Below, piece by piece: positions 52,342-61,494 of a DNA stretch of 64,000 bases. Numbering within the stretch: position 1 is the first letter of the stretch; each line of letters opens with the position of its first letter. The DNA lies in contig NZ_JAFZ01000003.1 of assembly GCF_000526395.1 (NCBI RefSeq), positions 1-64,000 on the forward strand, written 5' to 3'. The stretch is from Aminobacterium mobile DSM 12262 (GTDB taxonomy: Bacteria; Synergistota; Synergistia; Synergistales; Aminobacteriaceae). The notes beneath the pieces are model-generated. The model searched no databases. It was not told the origin of the DNA and saw only the letters and a list, made by a program, of their open reading frames with translations. The position numbers and the translations under genes were made by a program.

Positions 52342-54294
52342 GTGAGGATGAGAAAAAAAAGTTGGATAGTGACTCTTCTTTTCACTTATTTTTTTAGCCT
52401 CTTTGTTTTTTATTTGCCGAGCTGGGGGGCAGGTGTAGGCGGGAGAGTTATTTACGTGGTGGGAGATCGAACGTTAGATCCCTTTGAGTTTATTGGAGAA
52501 AAACAAAAACCAACGGGGTTCCTTGTTGAACTTTTGCAATCTATTGCCAAAGAGAAGGAACTTGCTCTAAATTTCAGAATGGTTCGTTGGCAAGAAGTCT
52601 CAGAGCTTCTTTATTCTTCTCGTGTAGATTTATTGTTGGGAGTTGTAGATGCCCGAAGCGAAGATGCTATATTGCCTCATTTAGCACCAGTAGTGACCGT
52701 GTATCCTCCTTCGCAAACAGAAAGGCGAGGAGATTTTTTGCCCGACGTATCTGGAAAAGAGATAGGAGAGTATTATTTTTCTCTCCCCGTGATGAAGGTC
52801 CCTTATTCCATTTTTACCCGAAAAGGATTTGGCAGTACCCGCTTGAGCGATGTATCAGGGAAAGCTGTTGTTGTGGAGAGAGGTAGTGCTGAAGAGGAGT
52901 ATCTTCGCTCGAGTGGTCTAACGTCAAATATTGTATTGGCAGATCATCCCGTGGAGATTCTCCACCTCCTCTCTTCTGGGCAGTATGATTTTGCCCTCAT
53001 GAATCTTTACCAAGGCTTAGCAGCCTATAAAAAACTCCACATTACAAATGTAGTTGCCATGCCCCAGGTTCTTTTTAGTGGTGATTGGGGATACACAATT
53101 GCTCACGGAGATATATTTTTAGCGGAAATACTGCGAGAAGGGTTAGCGGCTTCTCGTCGTGACGGCTCTTACGATAAGCTTTATCGCAAATGGTTCGATG
53201 AATATAGGCAAGAAGGGAAAATCGATAAAGAGTTAATAACAAAAGTTATTGGCGCCTTTGCCATTGCCATATTTCTCACTCTTTTATGGAATCTGTCACT
53301 TAAAAGGCAAGTGACCAGGATAGTAAGAGAAAGAGAGAAGTTAATTGACTTTATTCGTGATGGCATTTTGGCTATAGATAATCTTGGCCGCGTGACCCTA
53401 ATTAATCGCTCTGCTCGTAAGCTTTTGAATATTTCCTTCGATGTAGAGGGAGAAGATGTGGACAGTCTGGTTCCTGAAATTAACCTTAAGGGATTTTTAA
53501 CATCTGGCGAAATAACATATGACCTTGAGCAGAACGTGGGAGGGACCCCCTTGATTGTGAATAAAGTTCCTGTCGTATTAAACAACCAAATAGCTGGGGC
53601 CATTGCCAGTTTCCGCGATATGTCAGAAATTCGTGCCATGGCTGAAGAGATGACAGGTGTTCGTATGTATGTAGATTCCTTGCGTGTTCAGAATCACGAA
53701 TTTGTGAATAAACTCCAGGCTATAGCTGGTCTCATTCAGTTGGGCAAATATGAACGGGCCTTAAGCTTTATAGCTCAGGAACAAGCCCCAGGGCAAATTA
53801 CAGCTTCTTTGATTGCGGAACGAATTAAAAACCCAGCAGTGGGAGGTATTCTTTTAGGGAAAATGGGGCGATGCAAAGAACTGGCTATCGAGTGCGAAAT
53901 TACGCCCGATAGCTATTGCGGAGAACTTGTACATATCAGTGATCAGGCACTTGTTATTATTATCGGGAATCTTATGGAAAACGCTATAGAGGCTGTGGTT
54001 GATCTTTATGATCGAAAAGGGAAAATATCTTTCTCTATTTTTGATGAGTCGAACCAGATATTATTATGTGTTTGGGATAATGGGGGGAGACTTTCAGAGG
54101 AGTTGGCAACTAAAATTTTTGAGAAAGGCTTTTCTACAAAAGCTCGTCCTCGTACATCTGGATATGGGCTTTATAACATTAGAAGAATGGTAGATGCCTT
54201 AGGAGGAGATATTTCGTTAGACTTCAGTCCAGGTGAATTTACCGAGTTTATTGTCACGCTGCCAAACAGAGAAGGGGGGGATCACTTTGAGTAG
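52342..54294 (+). CDS. Sensor histidine kinase with extracellular solute-binding domain
   Basis: A 650-residue membrane kinase. Order: signal/anchor helix (IVTLLFTYFFSLFVFYLPSWG), a family-3 solute-binding domain (DPFEFIGEKQKPTGFLVELLQSIA... to about 295), a membrane helix (VIGAFAIAIFLTLLWNL), a PAS-like domain (LIDFIRDGILAIDNLGRVTLINRSA), the CitA/DcuS-type phosphoacceptor helix with NHEFVNKLQAIAGLIQLG (His), and a HATPase domain (IIGNLMENAIEA, DNGG, GYGLYNIRRMV). It likely senses an amino acid or peptide product. It starts 2 bp after the dipeptidase and overlaps the regulator gene by 8 bp. The start may be GTG 52342 or ATG 52348. Confidence 0.93.
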   Translation: MRMRKKSWIVTLLFTYFFSLFVFYLPSWGAGVGGRVIYVVGDRTLDPFEFIGEKQKPTGFLVELLQSIAKEKELALNFRMVRWQEVSELLYSSRVDLLLGVVDARSEDAILPHLAPVVTVYPPSQTERRGDFLPDVSGKEIGEYYFSLPVMKVPYSIFTRKGFGSTRLSDVSGKAVVVERGSAEEEYLRSSGLTSNIVLADHPVEILHLLSSGQYDFALMNLYQGLAAYKKLHITNVVAMPQVLFSGDWGYTIAHGDIFLAEILREGLAASRRDGSYDKLYRKWFDEYRQEGKIDKELITKVIGAFAIAIFLTLLWNLSLKRQVTRIVREREKLIDFIRDGILAIDNLGRVTLINRSARKLLNISFDVEGEDVDSLVPEINLKGFLTSGEITYDLEQNVGGTPLIVNKVPVVLNNQIAGAIASFRDMSEIRAMAEEMTGVRMYVDSLRVQNHEFVNKLQAIAGLIQLGKYERALSFIAQEQAPGQITASLIAERIKNPAVGGILLGKMGRCKELAIECEITPDSYCGELVHISDQALVIIIGNLMENAIEAVVDLYDRKGKISFSIFDESNQILLCVWDNGGRLSEELATKIFEKGFSTKARPRTSGYGLYNIRRMVDALGGDISLDFSPGEFTEFIVTLPNREGGDHFE

Positions 54295-54958
54295 AATCGA
54301 TGTCCTTGTTGTAGAGGATGATCCTATGGTGGCAGAGATACACCAAAATTTTATTAATACCCTGGAAGGCTTTCGTGTCGTTGCTGTGGCTGGGGATGGT
54401 GCAAAGGCCCTCGAATTGCTTGAGACTCTGCCAGTTCGTCTTTTAATTCTTGATATTTTTCTCCCAGGTCTTGATGGCTTAAATACACTACGCAAAATAC
54501 GAGAACAACAAAAGAATGTAGATGTAATTATTGTTTCGGCGTCACGAGATGTAAATACTGTTAACGAAGCTATTCAAGCAGGAGCTTTTGATTATATAGT
54601 AAAACCATTTGTATATGAACGTTTGAAAGCATCTCTAGAATCTTTCAGACAAATGGAAACGAAGCTCCGAAGGGGACCTCGTGATGTAGACCAAGCGGAT
54701 ATAGACAGTCTTTTTCAAGTAAAAAGCCGTAAAAATTATCAGTCGTCTCTTCCTAAGGGATTGAATCCAGAAATGCTTAAAAAGGTAGAGAGACTATTGC
54801 GACAAAGCAACTGTTCTCTTTCTGCTGTGGAGGCAGCTGAGGCTCTTTGTGTCTCTCGAATTACGGCGAGACGGTATCTAGAATATCTTGTAGCTTCAGG
54901 AAAAGCTACGATGAAAAGAGAATATCAGGAAGTAGGACGCCCCATTAATAAATACTGA
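54287..54958 (+). CDS. CitB/DcuR-type response regulator
   Basis: A 223-residue regulator. Receiver domain: acidic pocket VVEDDPMVAEIH, phosphoacceptor Asp in LLILDIFLPGLDG, Thr/Ser in IIVSASRD and Lys in IVKPF. The C-terminal DNA-binding helix-turn-helix is SLSAVEAAEALCVSRITARRYLEYL, as in CitB/DcuR proteins. It begins with TTG 54287, six bases after GGGGGG, and overlaps the kinase gene. It would control transport or peptide-use genes, perhaps the nearby dipeptidase or permease. A terminator follows. Confidence 0.93.
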   Translation: MSRIDVLVVEDDPMVAEIHQNFINTLEGFRVVAVAGDGAKALELLETLPVRLLILDIFLPGLDGLNTLRKIREQQKNVDVIIVSASRDVNTVNEAIQAGAFDYIVKPFVYERLKASLESFRQMETKLRRGPRDVDQADIDSLFQVKSRKNYQSSLPKGLNPEMLKKVERLLRQSNCSLSAVEAAEALCVSRITARRYLEYLVASGKATMKREYQEVGRPINKY

Positions 54959-54974
54959 CTTATTTAACATTTTT

Positions 54975-55004
54975 AGGGGAGGCTGGAAGCTTCCCCTCTT
55001 TTTA
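54975..55004 (+). terminator. Intrinsic terminator after the response regulator
   Basis: AGGGGA-G-GCT and AGC-T-TCCCCT form a hairpin followed by CTTTTT. The stretch 55005-55217 contains no gene that I can support. Confidence 0.85.
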
Positions 55005-55217
55005 TTTTGTTCTTTTTGTTCAGTTTTGGAAAGCCTTGGATTATCAACCTTTCGAGTCTTTTCCTTCCTATAGTTTTTATACAAAACATTACACTCGCGA
55101 ACGAAAAATACTAAATCTTGTCTCATCAAGCTCCTGCCCCATAGAATAGTAGAAAGCTTTTGTAGAGCTGGATCCGTTCTATATCTCTATATCATTTTAC
55201 GTAGGAGACTTGATGTC

Positions 55218-56549
55218 ATGTTTACACACTCAGTGTTAATTCTTATTGTGATAGCGTTAGCTTTCGCCATCCCGAAGTTTCTGAAGCTGAGCACCGAGCT
55301 CTCCATGTTCGTTGCGGCGTTGGCAGGGGCTGCGGCTCACGCCATCCTCCTCAAGGTGACGGGGAGTCCTCACAACCCTGTTTCCATCCTTCCCATCCGT
55401 CACATAGTGGAAGGAGCCTTTACCTATTTCGATGTATGTCTTATTTTCCTTACCGCCACCTTCTTCATGGCTCTCCTTCGCGAGAGCGGAGGGGTCGCCT
55501 TCATCGTTCGCAAGATCGTAGCCACCTTCCACGCCAGACGCACCGTCTGCCTCCTTCTCCTCACCCTGGTGCTTCTTCTTCCCGGCGCCCTCACCGGCTC
55601 GGGAGCCACTACGGTCCTCACAGTGGGAGCGCTGGTGGGATCCGTTCTGGCAGCTATGGGAGTGGATGAGACGAAACGAGCGGCCATTATCTTTCTCTGC
55701 TCAGCCATGAGCGCCGCCGCCCCTCCCATCAACCTGTGGGCTATGATGGCGGCAGCAGGAGCCAATATGCCATACGTGGGATTTGGGAAGCCTCTCTTTG
55801 TTCTCTCTGTAGCAGGAGCCCTCTTCTCCATGTTCTGGTTGGCCGGCCGAGGTGGGCGGGAACCTATTGATGTGGACGAGGTTTTGGCAACGCTGCCTCA
55901 GGCACCGGAAGGACAGAACTGGGTTAGGGTTCTCTCTCCCTTCCTGCTCCTGCTTGCGTTGGTTCTGGCCGGGCGAATCTGGTTCTTCTCCATGCCCGTT
56001 ATCGGGTTGCCTCTGCTCTTTGTCCTTGCTTCATTGGCAGTTGTAGTTTTGAGTCCCCGTCCGCTGCCTGTCTGGAAGATAGCCAGCCAGACGGTAGAGG
56101 CGTTGCTGCCTCTGGTGGGGATTATGGTTGTGGTTGGCGTACTCATCCAGGTCATGGCTCTGAGTGGTGCCCGCGGGCTCATCTCACTGGCGGTGGTTAC
56201 GCTGCCCCTGGGAGTGCTCTACGCTACGCTGTTCATCATCCTGCCTCTGTCGGAAGGGCTGGTGCAGTATGCGGTCGCTCCGTTGCTGGGCGTTCCCCTC
56301 ATCATGCTTTTCAACATGCGGGGGATGGATCCCATCATCGCCTTGGCAGCCATGTCGGTTATATGGCCGCTGGGAGACTGTCTGCCGCCAACGGCAGTGG
56401 TGGGACGGGCCACAGTCATGGAGCTGGGATATAAGGGCCGGTACTTCGGAGATTTTGTGAAGAGCTGTATCGTTCCCATTCTCTTCATCTCTCTTTTAGG
56501 AACGCTCTTCCTCATCTTCAGTACACGGCTGTCATTTCTTGGAGGCTAG
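55218..56549 (+). CDS. Ion-transporter-superfamily permease (carboxylate type)
   Basis: A 443-residue membrane protein with about eleven to twelve helices, of the ion transporter (IT/DctM/CitM-like) superfamily. Two re-entrant-loop-type motifs are visible: LTGSGATTVLTVGALVGSV with SAAAPPINLWAMM in the first half, and ALSGARGLISLAV with DCLPPTAVVGRATV in the second. It resembles TRAP large subunits and related carboxylate carriers. Base use is clearly more GC-rich than the flanking genes. A 54-residue membrane protein and an M14 deacylase follow closely and probably form one operon and one uptake pathway for an N-acyl or dicarboxylic compound. Confidence 0.8.
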   Translation: MFTHSVLILIVIALAFAIPKFLKLSTELSMFVAALAGAAAHAILLKVTGSPHNPVSILPIRHIVEGAFTYFDVCLIFLTATFFMALLRESGGVAFIVRKIVATFHARRTVCLLLLTLVLLLPGALTGSGATTVLTVGALVGSVLAAMGVDETKRAAIIFLCSAMSAAAPPINLWAMMAAAGANMPYVGFGKPLFVLSVAGALFSMFWLAGRGGREPIDVDEVLATLPQAPEGQNWVRVLSPFLLLLALVLAGRIWFFSMPVIGLPLLFVLASLAVVVLSPRPLPVWKIASQTVEALLPLVGIMVVVGVLIQVMALSGARGLISLAVVTLPLGVLYATLFIILPLSEGLVQYAVAPLLGVPLIMLFNMRGMDPIIALAAMSVIWPLGDCLPPTAVVGRATVMELGYKGRYFGDFVKSCIVPILFISLLGTLFLIFSTRLSFLGG

Positions 56550-56555
56550 GTAACC

Positions 56556-56720
56556 ATGATTCTCGCAAACACAATCATCATGTATCTCTATTACGCCATC
56601 ACCCTCTTCTTCGGAGCGGTGATCGTGCGGAACTTCGTGAAGACAAAGAATGTGCAGGATGCCGTGCTTTACGGCATTATCCTCATGCCCTTCGTGCTGA
56701 GGGTCCTGCATTTGAAGTAG
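56556..56720 (+). CDS. Small membrane protein of 54 residues beside the permease
   Basis: A short frame missed by length cutoffs. It starts at ATG 56556, thirteen bases after GGAGG, and ends at TAG 56720. The protein begins MILANTIIMYLYYAIT and has two hydrophobic helices (IIMYLYYAITLFFGAVIV and YGIILMPFVLRVL) joined by a basic/polar loop RNFVKTKNVQDA. It shares the GC-rich codon use of its neighbours, lies 6 bp after the permease and 15 bp before the deacylase. I recognise no family; it is most likely an accessory subunit of the permease. Confidence 0.78.
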   Translation: MILANTIIMYLYYAITLFFGAVIVRNFVKTKNVQDAVLYGIILMPFVLRVLHLK

Positions 56721-56735
56721 GAGGGAGGAACAGCT

Positions 56736-57905
56736 ATGAACGGAAAACTGAAAAACGCAAAGATCCTGACCCTCCTCGTAGCGGCCTTCTTCGCCATAGT
56801 GGCAGGGAAGGAGTTTTACGGGCACAGGAATTACAAGGAGGCGGTGGTGCCTTCATCGTCTCTCGCCGAGGTGAAGAAACTGTCGGATTATGAGCCAAGC
56901 CTGAAGGGGACCGTGAACGATAGCAACGTATATATTTTCGACAGCGGCGTCCCTGGCGGTACGGCATTTTTAATCGGCGGGACCCACCCGGAGGAGCCGG
57001 CAGCGAACCTGACAGCCACACTCATCGCTGAGAACGCGAAGGTTGAGCAGGGACGGCTTATTATCGTCATACGGGCGAGCCGGAGCGCCTCTACATGCAC
57101 TCGCATGGGTGAGGCCTATCCCACATACTACTACGTGAAGACGCCGTGGGGAGAGAAACAGTTCCGCATGGGAGACCGATGCACCAACCCGCTGGACTCC
57201 TGGCCGGACCCCGAGGTGTATATCCACTACCCCAGCCGTCAGATGCTGGCCTATATGGATATCCGGAACCTGAACCGCACATGGCCGGGACGTCCCAACG
57301 GAGCTCTTACTGAGCGGACTACCTATGCCATGACCCAGCTGATCCGTCAGGAGAAGGTGGATATTGCGGTGGATCTTCATGAGGCGGAACTGGAGTACCC
57401 TGTGGAGAACACCATTGTGACCCACGAGAAGGGGGAATCTGTGGCGGCCATGACCTCCATGACCCTGACGTCCTCTCTTTTCAAAGTGCCGCTGAGCATG
57501 GAGTTCTCGCCCAAGGCCCTTCACGGCCTGTCTCACAGAGAGATTGGCGACCATACTGACGCCATGTCTCTGTTGGTGGAAGTGGCAGAGCCTATGTTGG
57601 ACCGGATCCGAGGCATTACAGACGAGTATCTGCTCATGACCGGACGGGATGAGTTCGTGATGAAGGCTGGAGAGCATAAGCTCCTCTACGCGCCTATCGA
57701 CGAGAAGGGCTGGCCTATTGACGTGAGGGTGGGACGGCATGCGTCTACATTCCTGAAGATGCTTGAATTCTACTCCATGACGGCGCCAGATCGGTCGGTT
57801 GTGATTACAGGCGTGCCTGGCTATACGGAAGTTATAGAAAATTCGCTGGGGACATACTTCCATAACCCTGAAGAAGCCCCCAAGGATTTGGTGTTTTACG
57901 ATTAA
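56736..57905 (+). CDS. M14-type succinylglutamate desuccinylase/aspartoacylase family protein
   Basis: A 389-residue zinc hydrolase with an N-terminal membrane anchor or signal (LTLLVAAFFAIVAG). Zinc ligands are seen in GGTHPEEPAAN (His and Glu) and in VDLHEAELEYP (His). A catalytic Glu is likely in the later LLVEVAEPM strand. The family removes acyl groups from N-acyl amino acids such as N-succinylglutamate or N-acetylaspartate. Being exported, it may deacylate a substrate before uptake by the permease encoded upstream. GGAGGGAGG lies upstream of the ATG. GC-rich codon use continues through the gene and stops near its end. Confidence 0.82.
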   Translation: MNGKLKNAKILTLLVAAFFAIVAGKEFYGHRNYKEAVVPSSSLAEVKKLSDYEPSLKGTVNDSNVYIFDSGVPGGTAFLIGGTHPEEPAANLTATLIAENAKVEQGRLIIVIRASRSASTCTRMGEAYPTYYYVKTPWGEKQFRMGDRCTNPLDSWPDPEVYIHYPSRQMLAYMDIRNLNRTWPGRPNGALTERTTYAMTQLIRQEKVDIAVDLHEAELEYPVENTIVTHEKGESVAAMTSMTLTSSLFKVPLSMEFSPKALHGLSHREIGDHTDAMSLLVEVAEPMLDRIRGITDEYLLMTGRDEFVMKAGEHKLLYAPIDEKGWPIDVRVGRHASTFLKMLEFYSMTAPDRSVVITGVPGYTEVIENSLGTYFHNPEEAPKDLVFYD

Positions 57906-58055
57906 CAGGAGGGGGTGGGGCACAAAAAAGCGTGGGAGAGCGTAAGAAAGGGAGAAGTTGTTTCCAGTGGAATTTATTTTTTGTATCAGAACGGACTCGA
58001 CTTAAGATTGCACCACAATAGGTTTACGACGTTGAAAAAGGAGGAGATGGTAAAG

Positions 58056-59672
58056 ATGAAAAAGTTACGCCGTGGAATTTTGGTAGTCTTTTCTTGTTTG
58101 CTAGTAGTCCTTATGACAATGTCTGCTTGGGCGTGCACTGATATTGTAGTAGGCAAAGATGCTTCTGCAGATGGCTCTGTTATTACATCTCATACGGCGG
58201 ATGGCGCTTTTTACGATGCAAGAGTCCGAACAATCCCTGGGAAAACCTTCCCCAAGGGGAGCAAGGTTGATGTCTTCTGGAATATTGGTATGGATGAAGA
58301 CTCTGAGCCAGTAAAAATAGGCGAGATTCCGCAGGTGGAGAAGACGTACACCTACTTCCATGTTGGTTACCCTTTCATGAATGAGCATGGTGTTGCTATA
58401 GGAGAAAGCACCATAGGGCAGAAGGAGGAGCTCAAAACCTTCCGTCCTGATGCTCGGGCTCTGTTAACCATCGAACAGCTCGAAATTTTTGCCCTTCAGA
58501 GAGGGAAAACAGCTCGTGAGGCTATAACTGTCATTGGAGAACTGGCCGAGAAATATGGATTCCTTCCCTCTTGCGGAACAGAAGGAGAGAGCCTTACGAT
58601 CACTGACTCAGAAGAGGCTTGGTTGTTCGAGATTCGCAGTGCTGGATTTATGTGGACCCCTGATAGTGGCAAGCCTGGCGCCGTATGGGTAGCCCAAAGG
58701 GTACCCGATGACTGCGTATTAGTTGTTCCTAATATGAGCCGTATTAGGGAAATTAATGTGAATGATAAGAAGAATTTCATGGCTTCAAAGGATTACATGC
58801 AGCTGGCCATCGATAACGGTTGGTACGATCCCAATAGCGGAAAACCCTTTATTTGGCAGGAAGCCTACTCTCCTCTTACAGGAAATGACGACTGGTCTCT
58901 TTCTTCCATGTGGATCCGCAACCGCCTCTACACCCTCTACAGTCAGCTTGACCCCACTCGTGAATGGGATCCCTACGCTGAAACCATGAGCTATCCCTTT
59001 GCTGTCAAACCTCAGAAAAAGCTTTCTGTACAGGATGTAATGACGATGCTTCGTGGCCATATGGAAGGGACTCCTTTCGATATGGCTGCAGACAAAGCAT
59101 GGTATGTCCGTGAAGGCGACAATATGGTGAAGAGCCCTCTCGCTACGCCCTTTGTTACAAAGGATATTCGGAACCTTCTCAACATACCTTATAGCAGACC
59201 TATATCAAAGTGGGATTGCGCATATAGCTTTGTCTCACAGGTTCGCCCCGGCTATCCTGCTCCTGTAAGAACGGTTCTCTGGTTTGGTTATGACAACCCC
59301 CATACCACATGCTACGTTCCTATTTATTCGGGCGTTCTTGAGACAAGGGAAAGTTGGAGAACGTTCGATCGTAACGCTTTCAGCCTCAACTCTGCACAAT
59401 GGGCGTTTATTCTGGCTGACGATCTTGTAAATCGCCGTTACCAGGAAGCCATGGAGGATTTAAAAGCTGTGCGAGATCCTTTAGAGCAGGGATTTGCTAA
59501 ACAGGTTTTGGAAATAGATAAAAAAGCGTTGGAACTCGCCAAGAAAGACCCAGCCAAGGCTCAAGAATATGTAACAAAATTTACGAACGAATGTATGGAA
59601 AAAACAGAAAAAACTTGGTGGCAACTGAACTGGGATCTTATAACGAAGTACAATAACAACAAAAAGAAATAA
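58056..59672 (+). CDS. Exported C69-family dipeptidase (second paralogue)
   Basis: A 538-residue Ntn hydrolase and close paralogue of the gene at 50733. The signal peptide (KKLRRGILVVFSCLLVVLMTMSAWA) again ends right before Cys27 (CTDIVVGKDASADGSV). Shared blocks include SHTADG, QVEKTYTYFHVGYPFMNEHGVAIGESTIGQKEEL and QWAFILADDLVNRRYQ. GGAGGAG precedes ATG 58056; the longer upstream frame from 57915 is not supported. Its codon use is like the host background, unlike the GC-rich genes before it. A strong hairpin terminator follows. Confidence 0.93.
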   Translation: MKKLRRGILVVFSCLLVVLMTMSAWACTDIVVGKDASADGSVITSHTADGAFYDARVRTIPGKTFPKGSKVDVFWNIGMDEDSEPVKIGEIPQVEKTYTYFHVGYPFMNEHGVAIGESTIGQKEELKTFRPDARALLTIEQLEIFALQRGKTAREAITVIGELAEKYGFLPSCGTEGESLTITDSEEAWLFEIRSAGFMWTPDSGKPGAVWVAQRVPDDCVLVVPNMSRIREINVNDKKNFMASKDYMQLAIDNGWYDPNSGKPFIWQEAYSPLTGNDDWSLSSMWIRNRLYTLYSQLDPTREWDPYAETMSYPFAVKPQKKLSVQDVMTMLRGHMEGTPFDMAADKAWYVREGDNMVKSPLATPFVTKDIRNLLNIPYSRPISKWDCAYSFVSQVRPGYPAPVRTVLWFGYDNPHTTCYVPIYSGVLETRESWRTFDRNAFSLNSAQWAFILADDLVNRRYQEAMEDLKAVRDPLEQGFAKQVLEIDKKALELAKKDPAKAQEYVTKFTNECMEKTEKTWWQLNWDLITKYNNNKKK

Positions 59673-59784
59673 CATTTAGTTCTTGTAGTTCAAGAAGGCC
59701 TTGAGCATCACCTCGTTACTGCTCTAATGGAGAAAATGGCTTTGGGGGTTTATGGCCATGACCATGTTTTTCATGGCTCCATTG

Positions 59785-59826
59785 CGAAAGGCGGAACCGA
59801 AATAGGTTCCGCCTTTCGTGTATTAT
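59785..59826 (+). terminator. Terminator-like hairpin
   Basis: Perfect 14-bp arms CGAAAGGCGGAACC (59785-59798) and GGTTCCGCCTTTCG (59805-59818) with a six-base loop. The T content downstream is modest (TGTATTAT). Confidence 0.85.
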
Positions 59827-59847
59827 AAGACTCAAGGAGGTGAGTAA

Positions 59848-60180
59848 ATGGAAGGAAATGTAAATCTTTATAATCAGCAGACAGCAACTCTTGAGGAAGA
59901 GGTGATAGAACTCCTTTCTTCTCAGGGGAATGTGCGAATAGAGCGCATCCTTTCTATGGGGCAGGCTTCCCCAGAAGGATTTTGGTACGATCAGGAAGAG
60001 ATGGAGTGGGTGTGTGTCCTTGAAGGACAGGGTGTTCTTCAGTGGGAGGATGGAAGCAAAAGGGTCCTTGAAAGAGGAGATTGGATTATGATCCCTCCCC
60101 ATGTTCGCCATCGGGTTCTTTCAACAAGTGTAACCCCACCATGTATATGGCTAGCATTTTTCTGGAAGTATGAAAAATGA
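59848..60180 (+). CDS. Cupin domain protein
   Basis: A 110-residue single-domain cupin. The barrel is seen in WVCVLEGQGVLQWEDGSKRVLERGDWIMIPPHVRHRVLSTS; the second cupin motif (GDWIMIPPHVRHRV) is well kept, with metal-binding His residues, while the first is less typical (EEMEWVCVLEG). AAGGAGG precedes the ATG. It may act as a small-molecule sensor or isomerase; no function can be assigned. It lies 70 bp before the exporter gene on the same strand and could be cotranscribed. Confidence 0.85.
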   Translation: MEGNVNLYNQQTATLEEEVIELLSSQGNVRIERILSMGQASPEGFWYDQEEMEWVCVLEGQGVLQWEDGSKRVLERGDWIMIPPHVRHRVLSTSVTPPCIWLAFFWKYEK

Positions 60181-60252
60181 AATAGGATATTCGCTTTTTG
60201 AGTTAATCATGTTACGATATAAGGAAGTTATATTACCCAGGGGGCGTACGTG

Positions 60253-61449
60253 ATGTGTGAAAGAACAGCAACTACGGTAGAAAATGGATCTACATTTAAA
60301 TTGTCTCTCTTATCGATAGGTCACTTTTTCAATGATCTCTATGCGGCGTTTCTTCCTACTTTTGTTCCTACCATTATTTCTCGACTTGGCATTACTATGG
60401 CTCAGGCGGGGTTGTTGAATTCGGTGGTAGGAATTATGCACATATTGCTTCAACCCCTATTGGGCTATGTATCAGATAGAACAGCTCGTTCATATCTTGT
60501 GATGGTTGGTCCTATTCTCACCTGTTTGGGAGCTACATTTCTTCCCAGTTCCCCAACCTATGGTATGGCTCTTCTTTTCGTAGGGATATGGGGGATAGGG
60601 AGCGCCACTTTTCATCCTCAAGGGCATGGTGGCGTAGGACATGTAGTGCCTCAAGAAAAGCTCACAGCTTCGTTGGCTATTTTTAGTGTGGCCGGAAATA
60701 TAGGAGTAACGGTAAGTCCTCTTTTTGCCGTGGCGCTGGCAAAACTTGTCGGAATTGAAAAGATACCGTATGTAGCAATAATTCCTGTTTTGATTGTAGC
60801 TTTCGCTATTTATCGATATATGCCAGTGTTGAGTCAGGAAGGAATAGCCTTCCCAAAGGTTGAAAAGGGCCTCTTTCGTTCTCTGGCTTCCGTTTTTTCT
60901 ATTATTTACCCTGTTTGGGCTGTGTCTGTAGCTCGCGACGCTACAAGCCAGGGGATCCGTTTCTTTCTACCCATCCGCATTTCGGCAGAAGGCGGCGATA
61001 TTAGCGCTGTGGGGACGATTCTCTTTCTAGTCATGCTTTTTAGCACGTTGGGGATGTTGATAAGCGGGAAGCTCTCTGATCGATTTGGTAAGGTTCGTGT
61101 TCTTATTTTTGTCCTTATAGCTGGGCCTCTGCTCATGATTCCTGCTGCTTTTATATCGGGGGGTGCTTCTATATTGCTTTATATTATTGGGACGTCTGTT
61201 ATTAATTCCAGTATGCCTATTACTGCAGCTGTAGCTCAAGAGCAGGTTCCTAATTCCCGCGGCATGGCAAGTTCCATTGTTATGGGGCTTTCGTGGGGGT
61301 TGGCCAATTTATTAACTGGGCCTCTTGGAAAGATCGGAGATATTTTCGGCATTACATCTACTATGCTTGTTATAGCGGCTCTTCCGCTTTTGGCTTTACC
61401 CATGTTTTTTAAGGAAATTTTTCGAGAGAAGAAAGTTGCCAATAGATAA
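60253..61449 (+). CDS. MFS transporter, fosmidomycin-resistance (Fsr)-like
   Basis: A 398-residue twelve-helix major facilitator. The start KLSLLSIGHFFNDLYAAFLPTFVPTIISRLGITMAQAG and the loop GIGSATFHPQGHGGVGHV are typical of Fsr-type transporters. The MFS loop motif occurs as GYVSDRTARSY and in the second half as GKLSDRFGKVRV. It likely exports a drug or metabolite. AGGGGG lies eight bases before ATG 60253; GTG 60250 is an alternative. A bidirectional terminator follows, and the aminomutase gene converges on it. Confidence 0.9.
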   Translation: MCERTATTVENGSTFKLSLLSIGHFFNDLYAAFLPTFVPTIISRLGITMAQAGLLNSVVGIMHILLQPLLGYVSDRTARSYLVMVGPILTCLGATFLPSSPTYGMALLFVGIWGIGSATFHPQGHGGVGHVVPQEKLTASLAIFSVAGNIGVTVSPLFAVALAKLVGIEKIPYVAIIPVLIVAFAIYRYMPVLSQEGIAFPKVEKGLFRSLASVFSIIYPVWAVSVARDATSQGIRFFLPIRISAEGGDISAVGTILFLVMLFSTLGMLISGKLSDRFGKVRVLIFVLIAGPLLMIPAAFISGGASILLYIIGTSVINSSMPITAAVAQEQVPNSRGMASSIVMGLSWGLANLLTGPLGKIGDIFGITSTMLVIAALPLLALPMFFKEIFREKKVANR

Positions 61450-61487
61450 AAAAGGGGGGCTTGCTTGTGAAGGGGCCCCCCTTTAAA
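61450..61487. terminator. Bidirectional terminator between the exporter and aminomutase genes
   Basis: AAAGGGGGGCTT and the CCCCCCTTT stretch pair across a loop of about 14 bases, with A-rich sequence on the left and TTT on the right. It serves both convergent genes. Confidence 0.85.
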
Positions 61488-61494
61488 CGTTCTC

